DNA of 64,000 bases from Nigrospora sphaerica (lineage: Eukaryota > Ascomycota > Sordariomycetes > Amphisphaeriales > Apiosporaceae): positions 1,178,001 through 1,242,000 of the forward strand of contig JAGVVL010000017.1 of NCBI GenBank assembly GCA_018287875.1, written 5' to 3'. Shown here in pieces: positions 21,286-36,673 of this stretch. Below the pieces are notes generated by a model that saw only the letters and a program-made list of their open reading frames with translations, ran no database searches and had not been told where the DNA came from. Numbering within the stretch: the stretch's first letter is position 1; each line of letters opens with the position of its first letter. The position numbers were made by a program, and so were the translations under genes.

Positions 21286-21475
21286 TGTAAAGGGGCCGGG
21301 CGGGCGGATCGGCGGTGCGTCGGCGCGCCAGCGGAAAGCGAGCGCCAGGGCGGTTGCCGAAACTGCGGAGCGGCGCCACGTTAATCCGGGGCGCCATTAT
21401 GTAGAATCTGGCCGCGCCCACAAACGAGGGGACGGCCAGATTGAAGTCAATACAGACAGCCAGTTATTGGAATTG
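21286..21475. repeat. GC-rich LTR-like fragment I, cut by Gypsy A
   Basis: The sequence changes abruptly from AT-rich to very GC-rich at 21286, starting TGTAAAGGGG, similar to the TGTAAGG starts of the small GC-rich islands in the right half of the window. It runs to 21475, where the 5' LTR of element A begins. The expected right-hand remainder is not found beyond element A at 33384. It is likely a partial LTR or short non-autonomous element. No coding frame was recognised. Confidence 0.4.
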
Positions 21476-21764
21476 TGTCACGGGGTGGACCGTGACAGAC
21501 CGTACCGGCACAGGGCAGCCTCTGAGACATCCTAAACTGGCTACGGATTAGTCGTCCCGTGATGGAGTTCTGTCAAGACCGCTCGGTACGGACCTCCGTT
21601 GGGGATTTAGATAAGAAGTCTGCGACCGAGGAGACTTCAGTTATAGCTCTTCAAGCTACGTCCTGTCCACCAAGCCTGACCTGTACCGACAGAATAGGAA
21701 CCTGGACCTGTAGTATAGAACCTGAATCGACTCCGTTATCCGCCTGCCTGCCCGCTCCTTGACA
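21476..21764 (+). repeat. 5' LTR of element A
   Basis: TGTCACGG...CCTTGACA, 289 bp. The first 22 bp form a perfect hairpin: TGTCACGG, a 6-nt loop, then CCGTGACA. The gag ATG lies 39 bp after its end. Confidence 0.9.
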
Positions 21765-22026
21765 TTACGTAGCTTCCTCTTAAGCTCGACACTGCTTTCG
21801 AAATGTCGAACCGACCTACCGCACCTACCGATACCGAAGATCCCGGAGAACTACTCGCGAGCGTCCAGGACGATGCGTCTAGATAGCTACTATACCTGCG
21901 CACGCTACATAGGTATATCTCGAACCTGGAAACCTCTTTAGCTGAAAGGGACTCTGCTCTAGCTGAAAGGGACTCCTCCCTTGCCTCCGTCCGAATCGCC
22001 CTTGCAGAAAAAGAAGGGATAGTCCG

Positions 22027-22242
22027 TGTTACGGCATGGGTACATAGGTACAAGGGCATGGCAACGCATGGACGACTTACCGCTGCCTGGCGGTACGTAC
22101 CGCCGCTGGCTGGATATATTCCTGCCAAACAGTGACTGAGAGGAGCCTGTTCCTCCTCTTCTTTTCCTCTTCACCTGTAGTTTTCGCATCTCAATAGAAC
22201 CTTTAGGTCATCAACAGATCCCTCGTTCCTTGAACCGTGACA
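22027..22242 (+). repeat. 5' LTR of element B
   Basis: 216 bp, TGTTACGG...CCGTGACA, an imperfect 8-bp terminal inverted repeat (one mismatch). Identical to 27816-28031. Confidence 0.95.
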
Positions 22243-22351
22243 CAACTACAGGTCCCCTCATCCGCCTGGGAAGGCTTCTATCAATATCCCAAACCCTACA
22301 GACATTCCGACGGGTACGCAGCTGCAAGCGCGACCCACACACACCGCTAAG

Positions 22352-23533
22352 ATGCCGGCCAAACGGGGTGGATCCCTCCACCGGATCACAGAAACTCACA
22401 AGGATGACCCCGACAATACCCGTGAGGGTTCCGCCGAGACGAATGACACCAGCGACGTTGACGACACCGAGTCCAGATTCGTCCAAGAGCGCCACAGACG
22501 CCTTGAGCTAGAGAGACAGATGAAGGATCTCCAACAGCAGATGGCTGACTTGATCCGGCAGACGGCAGGAAGTACCCAAGGCACACCACCGCCCGTCCTT
22601 CCCGATGTTGAGGGCTCCCGACCGGAGGTTGAGCGCCTCCCTGACCCCCCGGTTTTCTATAACCAGAAGTCTAAGGACACCGTCAAGTTCGAGACTTGGT
22701 TTCGTCAGGTCAAGAACAAGATCCTGGTGAACGCTTCCCGTTTCCCCACGAACCTCTCTCAGCAGGCCTATGTCGAAGGTCGCTTGGGCGGAGATGCCAG
22801 CGATAATCTCCAACCCTACCTCCAAGACACGTACCCCGATCCGATCCAGTCGTACCAGGCCTTAATGTCGCATCTTTGGCAGCAGTACCATAACCCTAAC
22901 CAAATGGAGGCCGCCTCCTTGGAATTCGAGAACCTTCATATGACCGCGGGAATGGATTTCCAAGTTTTCAAGAACAAGTTCCTTCGACTTGCCGGCGAAA
23001 CTGGCCAAGTTAAGACGGATTGGAAGCGCCTCTTTAACTGAAAGCTTACGACGGAGTTGCAAACGGCACTGGCCTCCTCCTACATTAAGAGCAGCATTGG
23101 ATTCGACGCGTTTGCAACTGAGGCCGCCCAGATCGCACTGGTCCTCCAGTCTGCCAAGAGTGACGACCCTGGACGTCGCGCGAACCGCGGAAACCGTGGC
23201 GGTAATCGCCGAACCCCCATCCCCGCTGTCGACCAATCGGATCCTGCCAAACCTTCGGAGAAGCGTTACACTACCTCAGCCCTGGCCCGTCAACATGGAC
23301 CCGATAAGCTCCGACGCCTTTTGGAGAACCGACTCTGTCTCAACTGTGAAAAGCCTGGCCACTACGCTAATGACTGCCTGGAGAAGCGAGTCAATGCCAA
23401 CCGCTCGAACCGCATCAACGCTTTGGTCAGCCAGTGGATAGGAGCTCCCCGTCCCTGTTCGAACGCCGATAGTCTTACAACCGAGACTCCTGACTCCGAC
23501 CGAGTCGAAGATGTCACGGATTCGAAAAACTAG
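22352..23533 (+). pseudogene. Element B gag
   Basis: The Gag protein starts at ATG 22352 and ends at TAG 23531-23533 (394 codons), broken once by TGA 23039-23041 where the context LFN-x-KL suggests Trp. An N-terminal coiled coil (LELERQMKDLQQQMADLIRQ) is followed by the retrotransposon gag domain (FETWFRQVKNKI to about 23130). A basic Arg/Gly region and one CCHC knuckle, CLNCEKPGHYANDC (about 23338-23380), complete it. The stop is immediately preceded by five A, and pol is open in the -1 frame from 23494, so the arrangement fits -1 ribosomal frameshifting. Without the internal TGA the gene would be complete. Confidence 0.85.
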
Positions 23534-26500
23534 ATACCCTTGGACAAGTGGACTCCGATCCAAGGGAAGTCGTCGATGTTGAGAACACGCGGGATAAGCG
23601 ATCCTCTGATTTTTTGAGCAAGCACTTGGGGGGAAGACCGTTTACCTTCCCCTGTACTATAGCTTATAATGGATCGTCTCTCTCCGCCCATGCCCTTGTC
23701 GACACCGGAGCAAGCGGATACCTGTTTGTGAGCGTGGCCTTCGCACGAAGGCTCCTCCGATACCTACACCTCCCCACTGTTCGTGACTTTCATCCTCAAC
23801 CTGTCGGCGGATTCGACGGTACCCCATCGCAACTGGTGGACATTGCCCTGCTGGGACACTTCTGGATCCAGAGCCGTCTCACCGCCCGAACCCATTTTCT
23901 AGTCCTTGATATGCGCCACGACGTGATAGTCGGTCGCAAATGGTTGGAAACACACGATGTGATGCTGGATGTTCGTCGCCGTTGTCTTCTCTTCCCCGAG
24001 GAATGGACCCCCCAGCGCATGGAACATCATGTCGCGATGGACCAAGCCGGACAGCTTCTACAGAACCCTACCTTTGATGCAGATGCCCAACGCCGCGAGA
24101 AAAAGATGGCCATGGAAGACCAGCGACGCCTGGCAGGCCGAAGATCACGACGTCCGGATCCTTCGGTCATCCGCAGTCCATGTGCGACCGACACTAATCG
24201 CAGGAAGTCGCCACCGACAATTCGATATGAGAAAATCCTGATACGACCTATGTCCACTCGTGCGCAAGGATAACGAAACGATGAAGGCATCGTGAAGATG
24301 AAACGCGCGTTAGCTGAACCAACCGACGTGCCCCCACCGTCGCTAACACCGCCACTAAGGGCACCGTCGTCCCCGATGGAACGCGACTCTCAAGGACCCT
24401 TCATCCGACGCCGGAGCTCGGCAGGAAGTTTTAAAGAACGCATCGATATCGCTTTTATCTCCGCACCGGCGATGGAAATATACTACCGCCGAAACCCTCA
24501 AGATTGGCACGTCACTAGCCTCCACGCGATAGACAAGATTATCCTCGAGAAGCAAACGTCACAAGGGGACGTGTTACCCTCCGACTCGGACACTCTTCGC
24601 GAAAAAGCATTACAAGTGGTACCAAAGCAATACCACGAGTACTTAGATATGTTCAGCAAGTTCGAGTCCGACAAGTTACCACCGCATCGCACCTGCGACC
24701 ACAAGATCATCCTAAATGATAACGCTAAGCTGGACGAGCTCCTAGGATACTCGGGCCTGCGGAAGATATCGCTTAAGGAAATGGAGACATACCGGAAGTA
24801 CATAACCGAGAACCTGGCAAAGGGATTCATCGAGCCAAGTGAAGCGCCTTGGGCGGCACCAATCCTCTTCGCGCCCAAAGGGAATGGAGGACTACGTTTC
24901 TACGTGGACTTCAGAAAGCTCAACTCCGTTACTTGTAAGGACCGACACCCGCTTCCCTTAATCGAGGAGACTATGGCCCGGATCTCCAAGGCAAAGGTCT
25001 TCACGAAGCTGGATATCCGATAAGCATTCCACCGGATCCGAATGGCGCCAGGGTCAGAGGAGTTGACAGCGTTCCGTACCCGTTACAGCACTTTTCAATA
25101 CAACGTCCTCCCCTTCGGATTAACAAACGGACCCGCGACCTTTCAGCGCTTCATGAATGACACCTTGATGGACTATCTGGATGATTTCTGCTCGGCGTAC
25201 TTAGACGACATCGTCATTTTTTCAGATTCGGTTTAAGAACACGAGGACCATGTGAGGAAGGTCCTGCAGCGCCTCCGAGAGGCCGGATTGCAAGCCGACA
25301 CCGATAAGTGCGAATTCCATGTTCGGGAAACGAAGTTCTTGGGCTTTATCATCTCTGTGGAAGGAGTGGCCGTGGATCCTGCCAAGACGTCCGTCGTCCG
25401 CGACTGGGCGCCCCCGACGTCTGTTAAAGGAGTTCAATCATTCCTCGGCTTCTGTAATTTCTATCGCAAGTTCGTTCGCGAGTATAGGCGGATCGCTCGA
25501 CCGCTCACCAACCTAACGAAGCAAGGCTTACCGACGTTCCAGTGGACAGAGGAGTGCCAGGAAGCTTTCGATACCTTGAAACGACGACTACTGGAGGCCC
25601 CGGTCCTCGCATATTTCGGCTACGAGAACGACATACGAGTGGAGACAGATGCTTCCGACGGAGTGATTGCCGGAGTCCTATCGCAAAAGAAGGATGACGC
25701 TTCTAACAACTGGCACCCCGTCGCCTTTTACTCGGAGACCCTCCAAGGTTCGGAGCTCAATTACAGCATCCACGATAAAGAACTGTTGGCCGTGGTCTAA
25801 GCCCTCAAACATTGGCGCGCTGAGCTCGTGGGACTTCAGCGTCCACAGTTCACGATTATAACGGACCACAGCGCGCTGGAATACTTTAGCCAGAAACGTT
25901 ATCTTAACTTGCGATAAGCGAACTGGGCGGAGCTCCTCGCTGAATACCACTGCCTATTAAAGTACCGCCCAGGAACGCAGAATGCCGCAGCCGACGCCTT
26001 GTCACGGAAAACGGAAGATCTGAAAACACAGAAAGAGAAAACCGAGGCGATGCGACACCTAACCATCTTCCAGGAGGGCGAACACGGATACATACCAGCG
26101 CTTTCCATAGTGGAACCCTTGAGTGAGGTGGCCCTCTTGGAGGACGACCTGCCACCGCCACCACTCTCTGGGTCAATGCTGGTACATCGGGCCGTCGAAC
26201 TCAACCGCACCGACCCCCTTCTCCAGCTGTTTCGGGACAAGACCACGTTGGAGCCGGCTGACGGCATTACCTGGACCCTCTCTGACGGAACTCTCCTGAG
26301 GGACGGCAAGCTGGTGGTCCCCGAATAAGACAATCTAAGGACGCACATCTTGGAAGACTTCCATTCGCGCTTAACATCTGCGCACCCGGGACGCAATAAG
26401 CTCCGTAAGCTAGTGCAGAGCCAGTACTGGTGGCCAGGATTATCTAAAGACGTTGACCGTTTCGTGGCCAACTGTCGAGTGTGCCGATCGTTTAAAGTTC

Positions 26501-27774
26501 CCCGGGATAAGACGCCAGGATTTCTTCATCCCCTTCCGATACCGCTTCGATCATGGCAGTCGATTCAGATGGACTTCAAGACCATGCCTAAAGATCGAAA
26601 GGGTTTCGATAACCTCCTCGTTATGGTTTGCTTATTGAGTAAGAGGAGTTAGTGCGTTCCCTGCACCCGATCAGTGACAGCCAAAGACGTTGCTAAGATG
26701 TACTACCATGGTCCATATCGTGTCTTTAGGCTACCATAACAGATTAGGAGCGACCGTGGACCCCAATTCGTCTCCCACTTCACCGATGAAGTCTCCAAGC
26801 TACTGGGCATCACCTGGAAACTGGGATCCTCCGGCTACTCCCAGTCACAAGGGCAAGTGGAGCGTATGAACCAGGCCATCCAGCAACGGATTCTGCCTTA
26901 CTTATCACACTTCCAAGACAACTGGTCGTCAGTGATTCCAGCCTTAGACGCTGTCCAGGCTAGCCTGCCCCAGGATTCGACGGGTCTGTCTCCTCATGAA
27001 GTGGAGCGTGGTTTCCTTATGCCGCTGCCATATTCCAAGACCGACTGGACCCAAGACGTGGATGAACTTCCAACAACGGAGCGTCTCGGATGGCAAGACG
27101 CGTAAAAGATTGTGAAGACACTCCACTAATACACGGAAGCGGCACGACAACAGGCTACCTTATCCCAACGCCGTATGTGCGACCAGGCTAATAAGTCGCG
27201 ACGCGAGCTAGACTTCAAGGTCGGGGATAAGGTGGTTATTCTTAAACAGACATGGACGACGGACCAACCTGGCGACGCCCTGACGTTCCCCTTGACGCAG
27301 CAATGTTACACTATCAAGGGGATGAGAGGACACTCATATGAACTCGACACGCCGCCAGACTGGAAGGGCACGAACGTGTTTCACGCTGATCGCCTTCGGC
27401 GATTCCAAGACGACCCCCTCCCGGGACAACAGGCCGAGAATCCGGAGGGCGAAATCGTGGATCCTTCGTTGGACGAAGAATGGGAGGTAGACCGAGTGCT
27501 GTCCTCTCGACTGCACTATGGGAAACTTCAATACCAGGTGCGCTGGAAGGGTTGGGACCCGGATGCGACGTGGTACGACGCGGAATCATTCAAGAACAGC
27601 GCCACACTCCTCCAGAAATACCACGAGGAGTATCCAGACAACGCAGGACCGCCGAAGCGACTGGCTTCATGGCTTGACGCCGCAGCTGACGACAAGATCG
27701 ACCCACCTCACGCCGACGACAACTCTCCGGCTTCGACGAACCGAACGAGAAAGAGAATTGCCCGGAAGAAGTGA
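23494..27774 (+). pseudogene. Element B pol: protease, RT, RNase H, integrase, chromodomain
   Basis: One frame runs from 23494 to TGA 27772-27774, broken by about ten TAA/TAG but no frameshift. Aspartic protease: ALVDTGASGYLF (Asp 23701). RT: FYVDFRKLNS and an intact YLDD at about 25198. RNase H: VETDASDGVIAG (about 25650). Integrase: the HHCC finger ends CRVCRS (about 26485), and the three acidic residues are seen in IQMDFKTM (about 26568), RSDRGPQF (about 26753) and GQVERMNQA (about 26860). The C-terminus is a chromodomain (EEWEVDRVLSSR, YQVRWKGWDPDATWYDAESF, about 27475-27630), which in this class directs integration to modified histones. The stops follow patterns such as KLDIR-stop-AFHRIRM, where Gln is expected. 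Confidence 0.92.
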
Positions 27775-27815
27775 CCGAAACTTGCGGACAAGTTTCATTT
27801 CTTGAGGGGGGGTAA

Positions 27816-28031
27816 TGTTACGGCATGGGTACATAGGTACAAGGGCATGGCAACGCATGGACGACTTACCGCTGCCTGGCGGTACGTACCGCCGCTGGCT
27901 GGATATATTCCTGCCAAACAGTGACTGAGAGGAGCCTGTTCCTCCTCTTCTTTTCCTCTTCACCTGTAGTTTTCGCATCTCAATAGAACCTTTAGGTCAT
28001 CAACAGATCCCTCGTTCCTTGAACCGTGACA
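27816..28031 (+). repeat. 3' LTR of element B
   Basis: 216 bp, identical to the 5' LTR; preceded by a run of seven G in the polypurine tract and followed by the gtccg duplication. Confidence 0.95.
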
Positions 28032-29114
28032 GTCCGCTACTAAGAGGGCCGCTCAGATAAGGACCAAAAGATCATCGTCGACCTCCGCGTTGAGAACGAA
28101 CGCCTCCTCCAAGCCGCCCTCCCTACCGTACAGACACCCCCGACCGAACAGTCACCCCGTCCCGAACCTACCACTGAAGCGCCGGTAGATCATGCTCCGC
28201 GAACGCTTATATCTGCTCCTGCCTCACGTTCCGAACCCACCTCCCTTAGTGAGAAGATCCCTGACTTAAAGGAGTTTGATGGAACTCGAAGCGACCTTCG
28301 GAGGTTCGTCCAACAAGTCCATTCGAAGATAGTCTCTAACGCCGACCGGTTCCTATCCGCTGTTTCCCGCCTAAATTACGTCGCTAGCTACTTATTTGGA
28401 AAAGCTTACGACCTAATCCTACCCCGCATCCAACATAGAATCCCCCAGTTTATAGACTATACCAATATGCTGTCATACCTAGAAGAAGCCTTTAAAGACC
28501 CGGACCGGAAGCAAAATACTGAAAATAAACTATACAATTTAAAACAACGGAGCCTCGACTTCAGCGTCTTCTTCGCAGAGTTTGAGAGGCTCGCGTTAAA
28601 AAGCAAGGTCCCCGAAGCTGCCCTGCCCCCTCTACTATCTTAAGGTGTGTCCCGAGAGATCCAGGACATGCTATTACATAACCCTGCCCCCACGAGAGAG
28701 TATCGCGTGTTTGCCCGTTATCTTTAAACTCTCAATAACCGGTTCCGCTAGCACCAGCGGTAGGTTAACGGTCATAAAGGAACGATTAAGACTAACAGCA
28801 TCACCACCCCCGCCGGTTATAACGTGCCTCCCCGGAACGAACCCCGCCTGCCTGCTGCTAAGACCGACGCCGGTGATCCTATAGACTTAAGTCACCAACG
28901 TAGCCGCCCCCGCTCTCCGTCTAGTCGAAGAGAGAGAGGAGAATGTTTTCGGTGCGGCCATATAGGCCATATAGTTGCCCAATGCCCCGAACCTGACCTC
29001 CGACCTGTCCGGTTCCGCCAGGCCCGTACTCCGAGCCCCCGAGGAAGCCCGCCCCCCACAATATCCACGACCTTACCCACTCGTCAACTACCCACGCTTA
29101 TTCGGTCCCCTTAG

Positions 29115-33040
<3,926 letters not shown>

Positions 33041-33094
33041 CTGTCCGCCCTTTAGAACCGCGTCGATGGAACTCCGCCTTAAGGAGGGGAGTAC

Positions 33095-33383
33095 TATCAC
33101 GGGGTGGACCGTGACAGACCGTACCGGCACAGGGCAGCCTCTGAGACATCCTAAACTGGCTACGGATTAGTCGTCCCGTGATAGAGTTCTGTCAAGACCG
33201 CTCGGTACGGACCTCCGTTGGGGATTTTGATAAGAAGTCTGCGACCGAGGAGACTTCAGTTGTAGCTCTTCAAGCTACGTCCTGTCCACCAAGCCTGACC
33301 TGTACCGACAGAATAGGAACCTGGACCTGTAGCATAGAACCTGAATCGACTCCGTTATCCGCCTGCCTGCCCGCTCCTTGACA
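33095..33383 (+). repeat. 3' LTR of element A
   Basis: 289 bp, starting TATCACGG (first dinucleotide mutated from TG) and ending CCTTGACA. About half a dozen differences from the 5' LTR, mostly transitions. Confidence 0.9.
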
Positions 33384-36300
33384 AAGGCCCTCGAACCTAA
33401 GGTTAAACGAGTGCTGTACGAGAGACTCCCGAAGGAGTTACGAAAGTGGAAGGACCTATTTAACCCAGCAGCCGACAACTGTTTACCACCACACCGGCCA
33501 GGGGTAGACCACACGATACCCTTAACGAAAGGAACCGACGGCAAGGAACTAGAGGTGCCCTGGGGCCCCCTATATGGAATGTCACGCGAAGAGCTCCTAG
33601 TACTACGGAAGACTTTAACGGACTTACTGGATAAGAATTATATCCGAGCGAGCAGCTCCGCCGGAGGAGCTCCCATGCTGTTCGTGAAGAAGCCAGGAGG
33701 CGGACTACGCTTTTGCTGCGATTTTAAAGCGCTCAACGCGATTACAAAGAGAGACAGCTACCCTCTGCCGCTAATTCGAGAGACACTCACGACGCTCTTA
33801 GGAGTGCGCTGGCTCACGAAGCTCGATATCCGAGCGGCGTTTTATAAGATCCGAATCGCTGCGGGCGAGGAATGGAAGACAGCCTTTAGGATTAGGTTCG
33901 GCCTATACGAGTGGCTTGTGACGCCATTCGGATTAGCTGGGGCGCCAGCCACGTTCCAACAGTACATCAACTACACCTTAAAGGACCTGCTGGACTATTC
34001 CTATTCAGCTTACATGGACGACATCCTTATCTACTCTTTAAGGAGTAAGGAAGATCATATGAAGGAAGTCGAGAAGGTCCTAAGCTGCTTACGAGACGCT
34101 AGCCTAAGTCTCGACTTAGGGAAGTGTGAGTTCGCGGTAAAGGAGACTAAGTACCTAGGGTTCATTATCGAGGCAGGAAAAGGAGTCCGAATGGACCCTT
34201 AGAAGGTGCTCGCGATCTAAGAGTGGGAGGCCCCTAAGACGCTAAAAGGAGTACGCAGCTTCTTAAGATTCGCAAACTTTTATCGGACGTTTATACCCGA
34301 GTATTCAGCGATTACACGGCCACTAACCGCCTTAACGAAGAAAGGAACCCCGTTCCGGTGGGACCAGGAGTAACAAGGCGCTTTCGAGCATCTTAAGAGA
34401 GTGTTTACCGAAGCTCTAGTCCTAGCCCAGTGGGACGCAGACCGATAAACGGTAGTCGAGACGGACTGCTCAGGACACAGCCTCGGGGGCTGCCTATCGC
34501 AGTACGGCGAAAACGGTCTGCTACACCTAATAGCATACCACTCCCAGAAGCTCTCCCTAGCAGAGTTCAACTACGAGATCCACGATAAAGAACTCCTAGC
34601 GGTGATGGACTGCCTCAGCGTGTGGGACGGGATGCTAAGGAGCGTGCGAGAGCCCTTCGAGATCCTAACGGACCATAAGAACCTCGAATACTTCCGAAAA
34701 GCAAGACACTTTACCGAGAGACAAGCTCGCTAGGCAGTCAAGCTCGAGAGGTACTCCTATAAACTCCACTACCGACTAGGAAAGCTAGCGGATAAGCCCG
34801 ACGCGTTATTTAGAAGAGAGTAAGACGAACCGGATGGGTACGACGATAAGAGAACGAAAGGCCGTTACCAACAGCTCCTTAAGGACGAGGGAGATCCTCG
34901 TGAGAGGCAACCAGCGGAGGATGAGGAGAGTGAGGACCTCGGTGTTGGAGTCCTAAACATCAATGGCTAGCAATTCCTATTAGGAGACGAGTGCTTCGCT
35001 TATAAAGACCTTCAGATACTCTGGAACCAAGCTATTAAGAAGGATCCCGATTATCAAACTATGGTGGCAGACCTCCGTATAAAGTAGCAGTCCTTTAGTC
35101 CAAGCCTAAAAGGAGTTGTATCGATATCGGAGTGCAAGCTAGACCCGGAAGGAAGGGTCAGGTTCCGCGATAGGATCTGGATACTAGCTTACGAGCCTCT
35201 TAGGACGGCCTTAATTTAGAATATACACGACTTGCACGTGTTAGGACACCCAGGAAGGGACGGAACAATTGGTATCCTAAACCGAAGCTTCTTTTGGCCT
35301 GGCCTTACACTGGTAGTTCGTCAATTCCTAAGGAACTGCGACACCTGCGGCAAAAAGAGAGTCTGGAGAGACGCGAAGTAAGGGCTTCTTAAGCCGCTGC
35401 CGGTCCCGGATAGATTCCACGTAGAGATCTCGATCGACTTCATAACGGACCTACCGACTACATGCGAGACTGACCCAAGTTTCCTAATGGTGATCACCGA
35501 CAGGTTATCTAAGGAGGTGACCTTAGAGGCCATGACAACGATGGAAGCGGAAGCCTGCGCCGAGACCTTCGTGAGAGCCTTCTAGCGGTTCCACGGATTC
35601 CTAAGAGCTATCACGAGTGATAGGGGCTTTAACTGGACTGGCCGATTCTGGACACGACTTTGCTAGCTTACATCAATAGACTAGAGGCTAAGCACCGCCT
35701 TCCATCTTAAGACTAACGGAGCAACTGAACGAGCTAATTAGGAGGTTCTCGTATACTTACGCTCCTATACAGCTCTAACCTAGCATAACTAGGCTAAGCT
35801 ACTTCCAAGAGCTTAGCTAGCGATTAATAACAGAGACTCGAGAGTTATCGGAGTTAGTCCGTTTTTTCTTTTACACGGATACCATGTCGAACCAATCTAA
35901 GTTATCGAGAGATCGCCACAAAGTTTAAGAGATCCACGTATTAAAGCCGAACACTTTGTCCAGAGACTAAAAGACGCTGGAGATTTCGCCTAAGCCGCTA
36001 TGATAGCCGCCCAATAAGCCCAGGAGGACCTCGCGAACCGAAAAAGGACCGCTACACGCGAATACCGAGTAGGGGATAAGGTTTGGCTTTCCCTTAAGAA
36101 CTTTAACCTAGACGTCCCATCGAAAAAGCTAGCCTGGCTACACGCGAAATACACCGTTACAAAGGTTATCAGCTCTCACGTTTACGAACTGGACGTCCCA
36201 CAAGGAGTATGGCCAAGGTTCTATGTGGACCTTATAAGACCTGCGTACGAGGATCCTTTACCTTCCCAGAAGACAACGGACTATCAACCGCCACCAGCTT

Positions 36301-36533
36301 TTACAGATAACAATAACCCAGATAACAACGAGTGGGAAGTCGAGAGTATCACAAGAGCCCGTACGAAGAGACGCGGAAGGAGCTTATACCGACAAGTCCT
36401 AGTTAAATGGAGAGGCTACGCGGAACCAACTTGGGAGCCTCTAGAGAACTTGAAAGATAATCAAGCGCTAAACGAATTCGAAGCAAAATACAGACCAGCA
36501 ACGGATTTCGATGGCGAAAAACCCGCTAGCTAA
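33384..36533 (+). pseudogene. Element C pol: RT, RNase H, integrase, chromodomain
   Basis: A single frame to TAA 36531-36533. The first 270 codons are uninterrupted and contain the RT up to an intact catalytic site, AYMDDILIYS (about 34009); [18 protein letters not shown] and the KLDIRAAFYKIRI block are clear. RNase H follows (VVETDCSGHSLGG, EILTDHKNLEYF), then the integrase with an HHCC finger (CDTCGKKR, about 35337), ISIDFITDLP and ITSDRGFNW, all with catalytic Asp retained. The integrase C-terminal third is dense in stops. A chromodomain (NEWEVESITRAR, VLVKWRGYAEPTWEPLENL, about 36330-36460) closes the protein. Stops are TAG/TAA at Trp/Gln sites. Confidence 0.88.
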
Positions 36534-36673
36534 AGAAGAACTAGGCTAGCCGAAGGCCGGAAAGAGCATAAGTAGGGAACTGAAGGGTTAGGAAGAGGAG
36601 ACGTACAGAAGGAGACGTATAAGAGGAGACGTATAGGGGGCTACAGAAAGAAAAAGGGAGGGAGAAGGGGTGA

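Larger units (their letters stand above)
22027..28031 (+). mobile_element. Ty3/Gypsy chromovirus-type element B, complete, identical LTRs
   Basis: A 6005-bp element inserted in gag of element A with target duplication gtccg (22022-22026 and 28032-28036). Its two 216-bp LTRs (22027-22242 and 27816-28031) read identically, so insertion was recent. A polypurine tract gaggggggg lies just before the 3' LTR. It carries gag and pol in different frames. Gag has one TGA and pol has about ten TAA/TAG, so this copy is not autonomous. Base composition is close to normal and CA dinucleotides in the LTRs are intact. Confidence 0.95.
21803..29114 (+). pseudogene. Element A gag (split by element B)
   Basis: Capsid/nucleocapsid protein of a Ty3/Gypsy element. 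It starts at ATG 21803 (MSNRPTAPTDTEDPGELL), is interrupted at 22026 by element B and resumes at 28037. Removing B and one 5-bp duplication restores a single frame to TAG 29112-29114, which confirms the nested insertion. A coiled-coil-like segment precedes the break. The retrotransposon gag domain is at about 28250-28630 (LKEFDGTRSDLRRFVQQV), and one CCHC knuckle, CFRCGHIGHIVAQC, lies at about 28944-28985. Stops include TAG 21882 (in QDDASR-stop) and TAA before GVSREIQD. Pol follows in the -1 frame. Confidence 0.78.
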
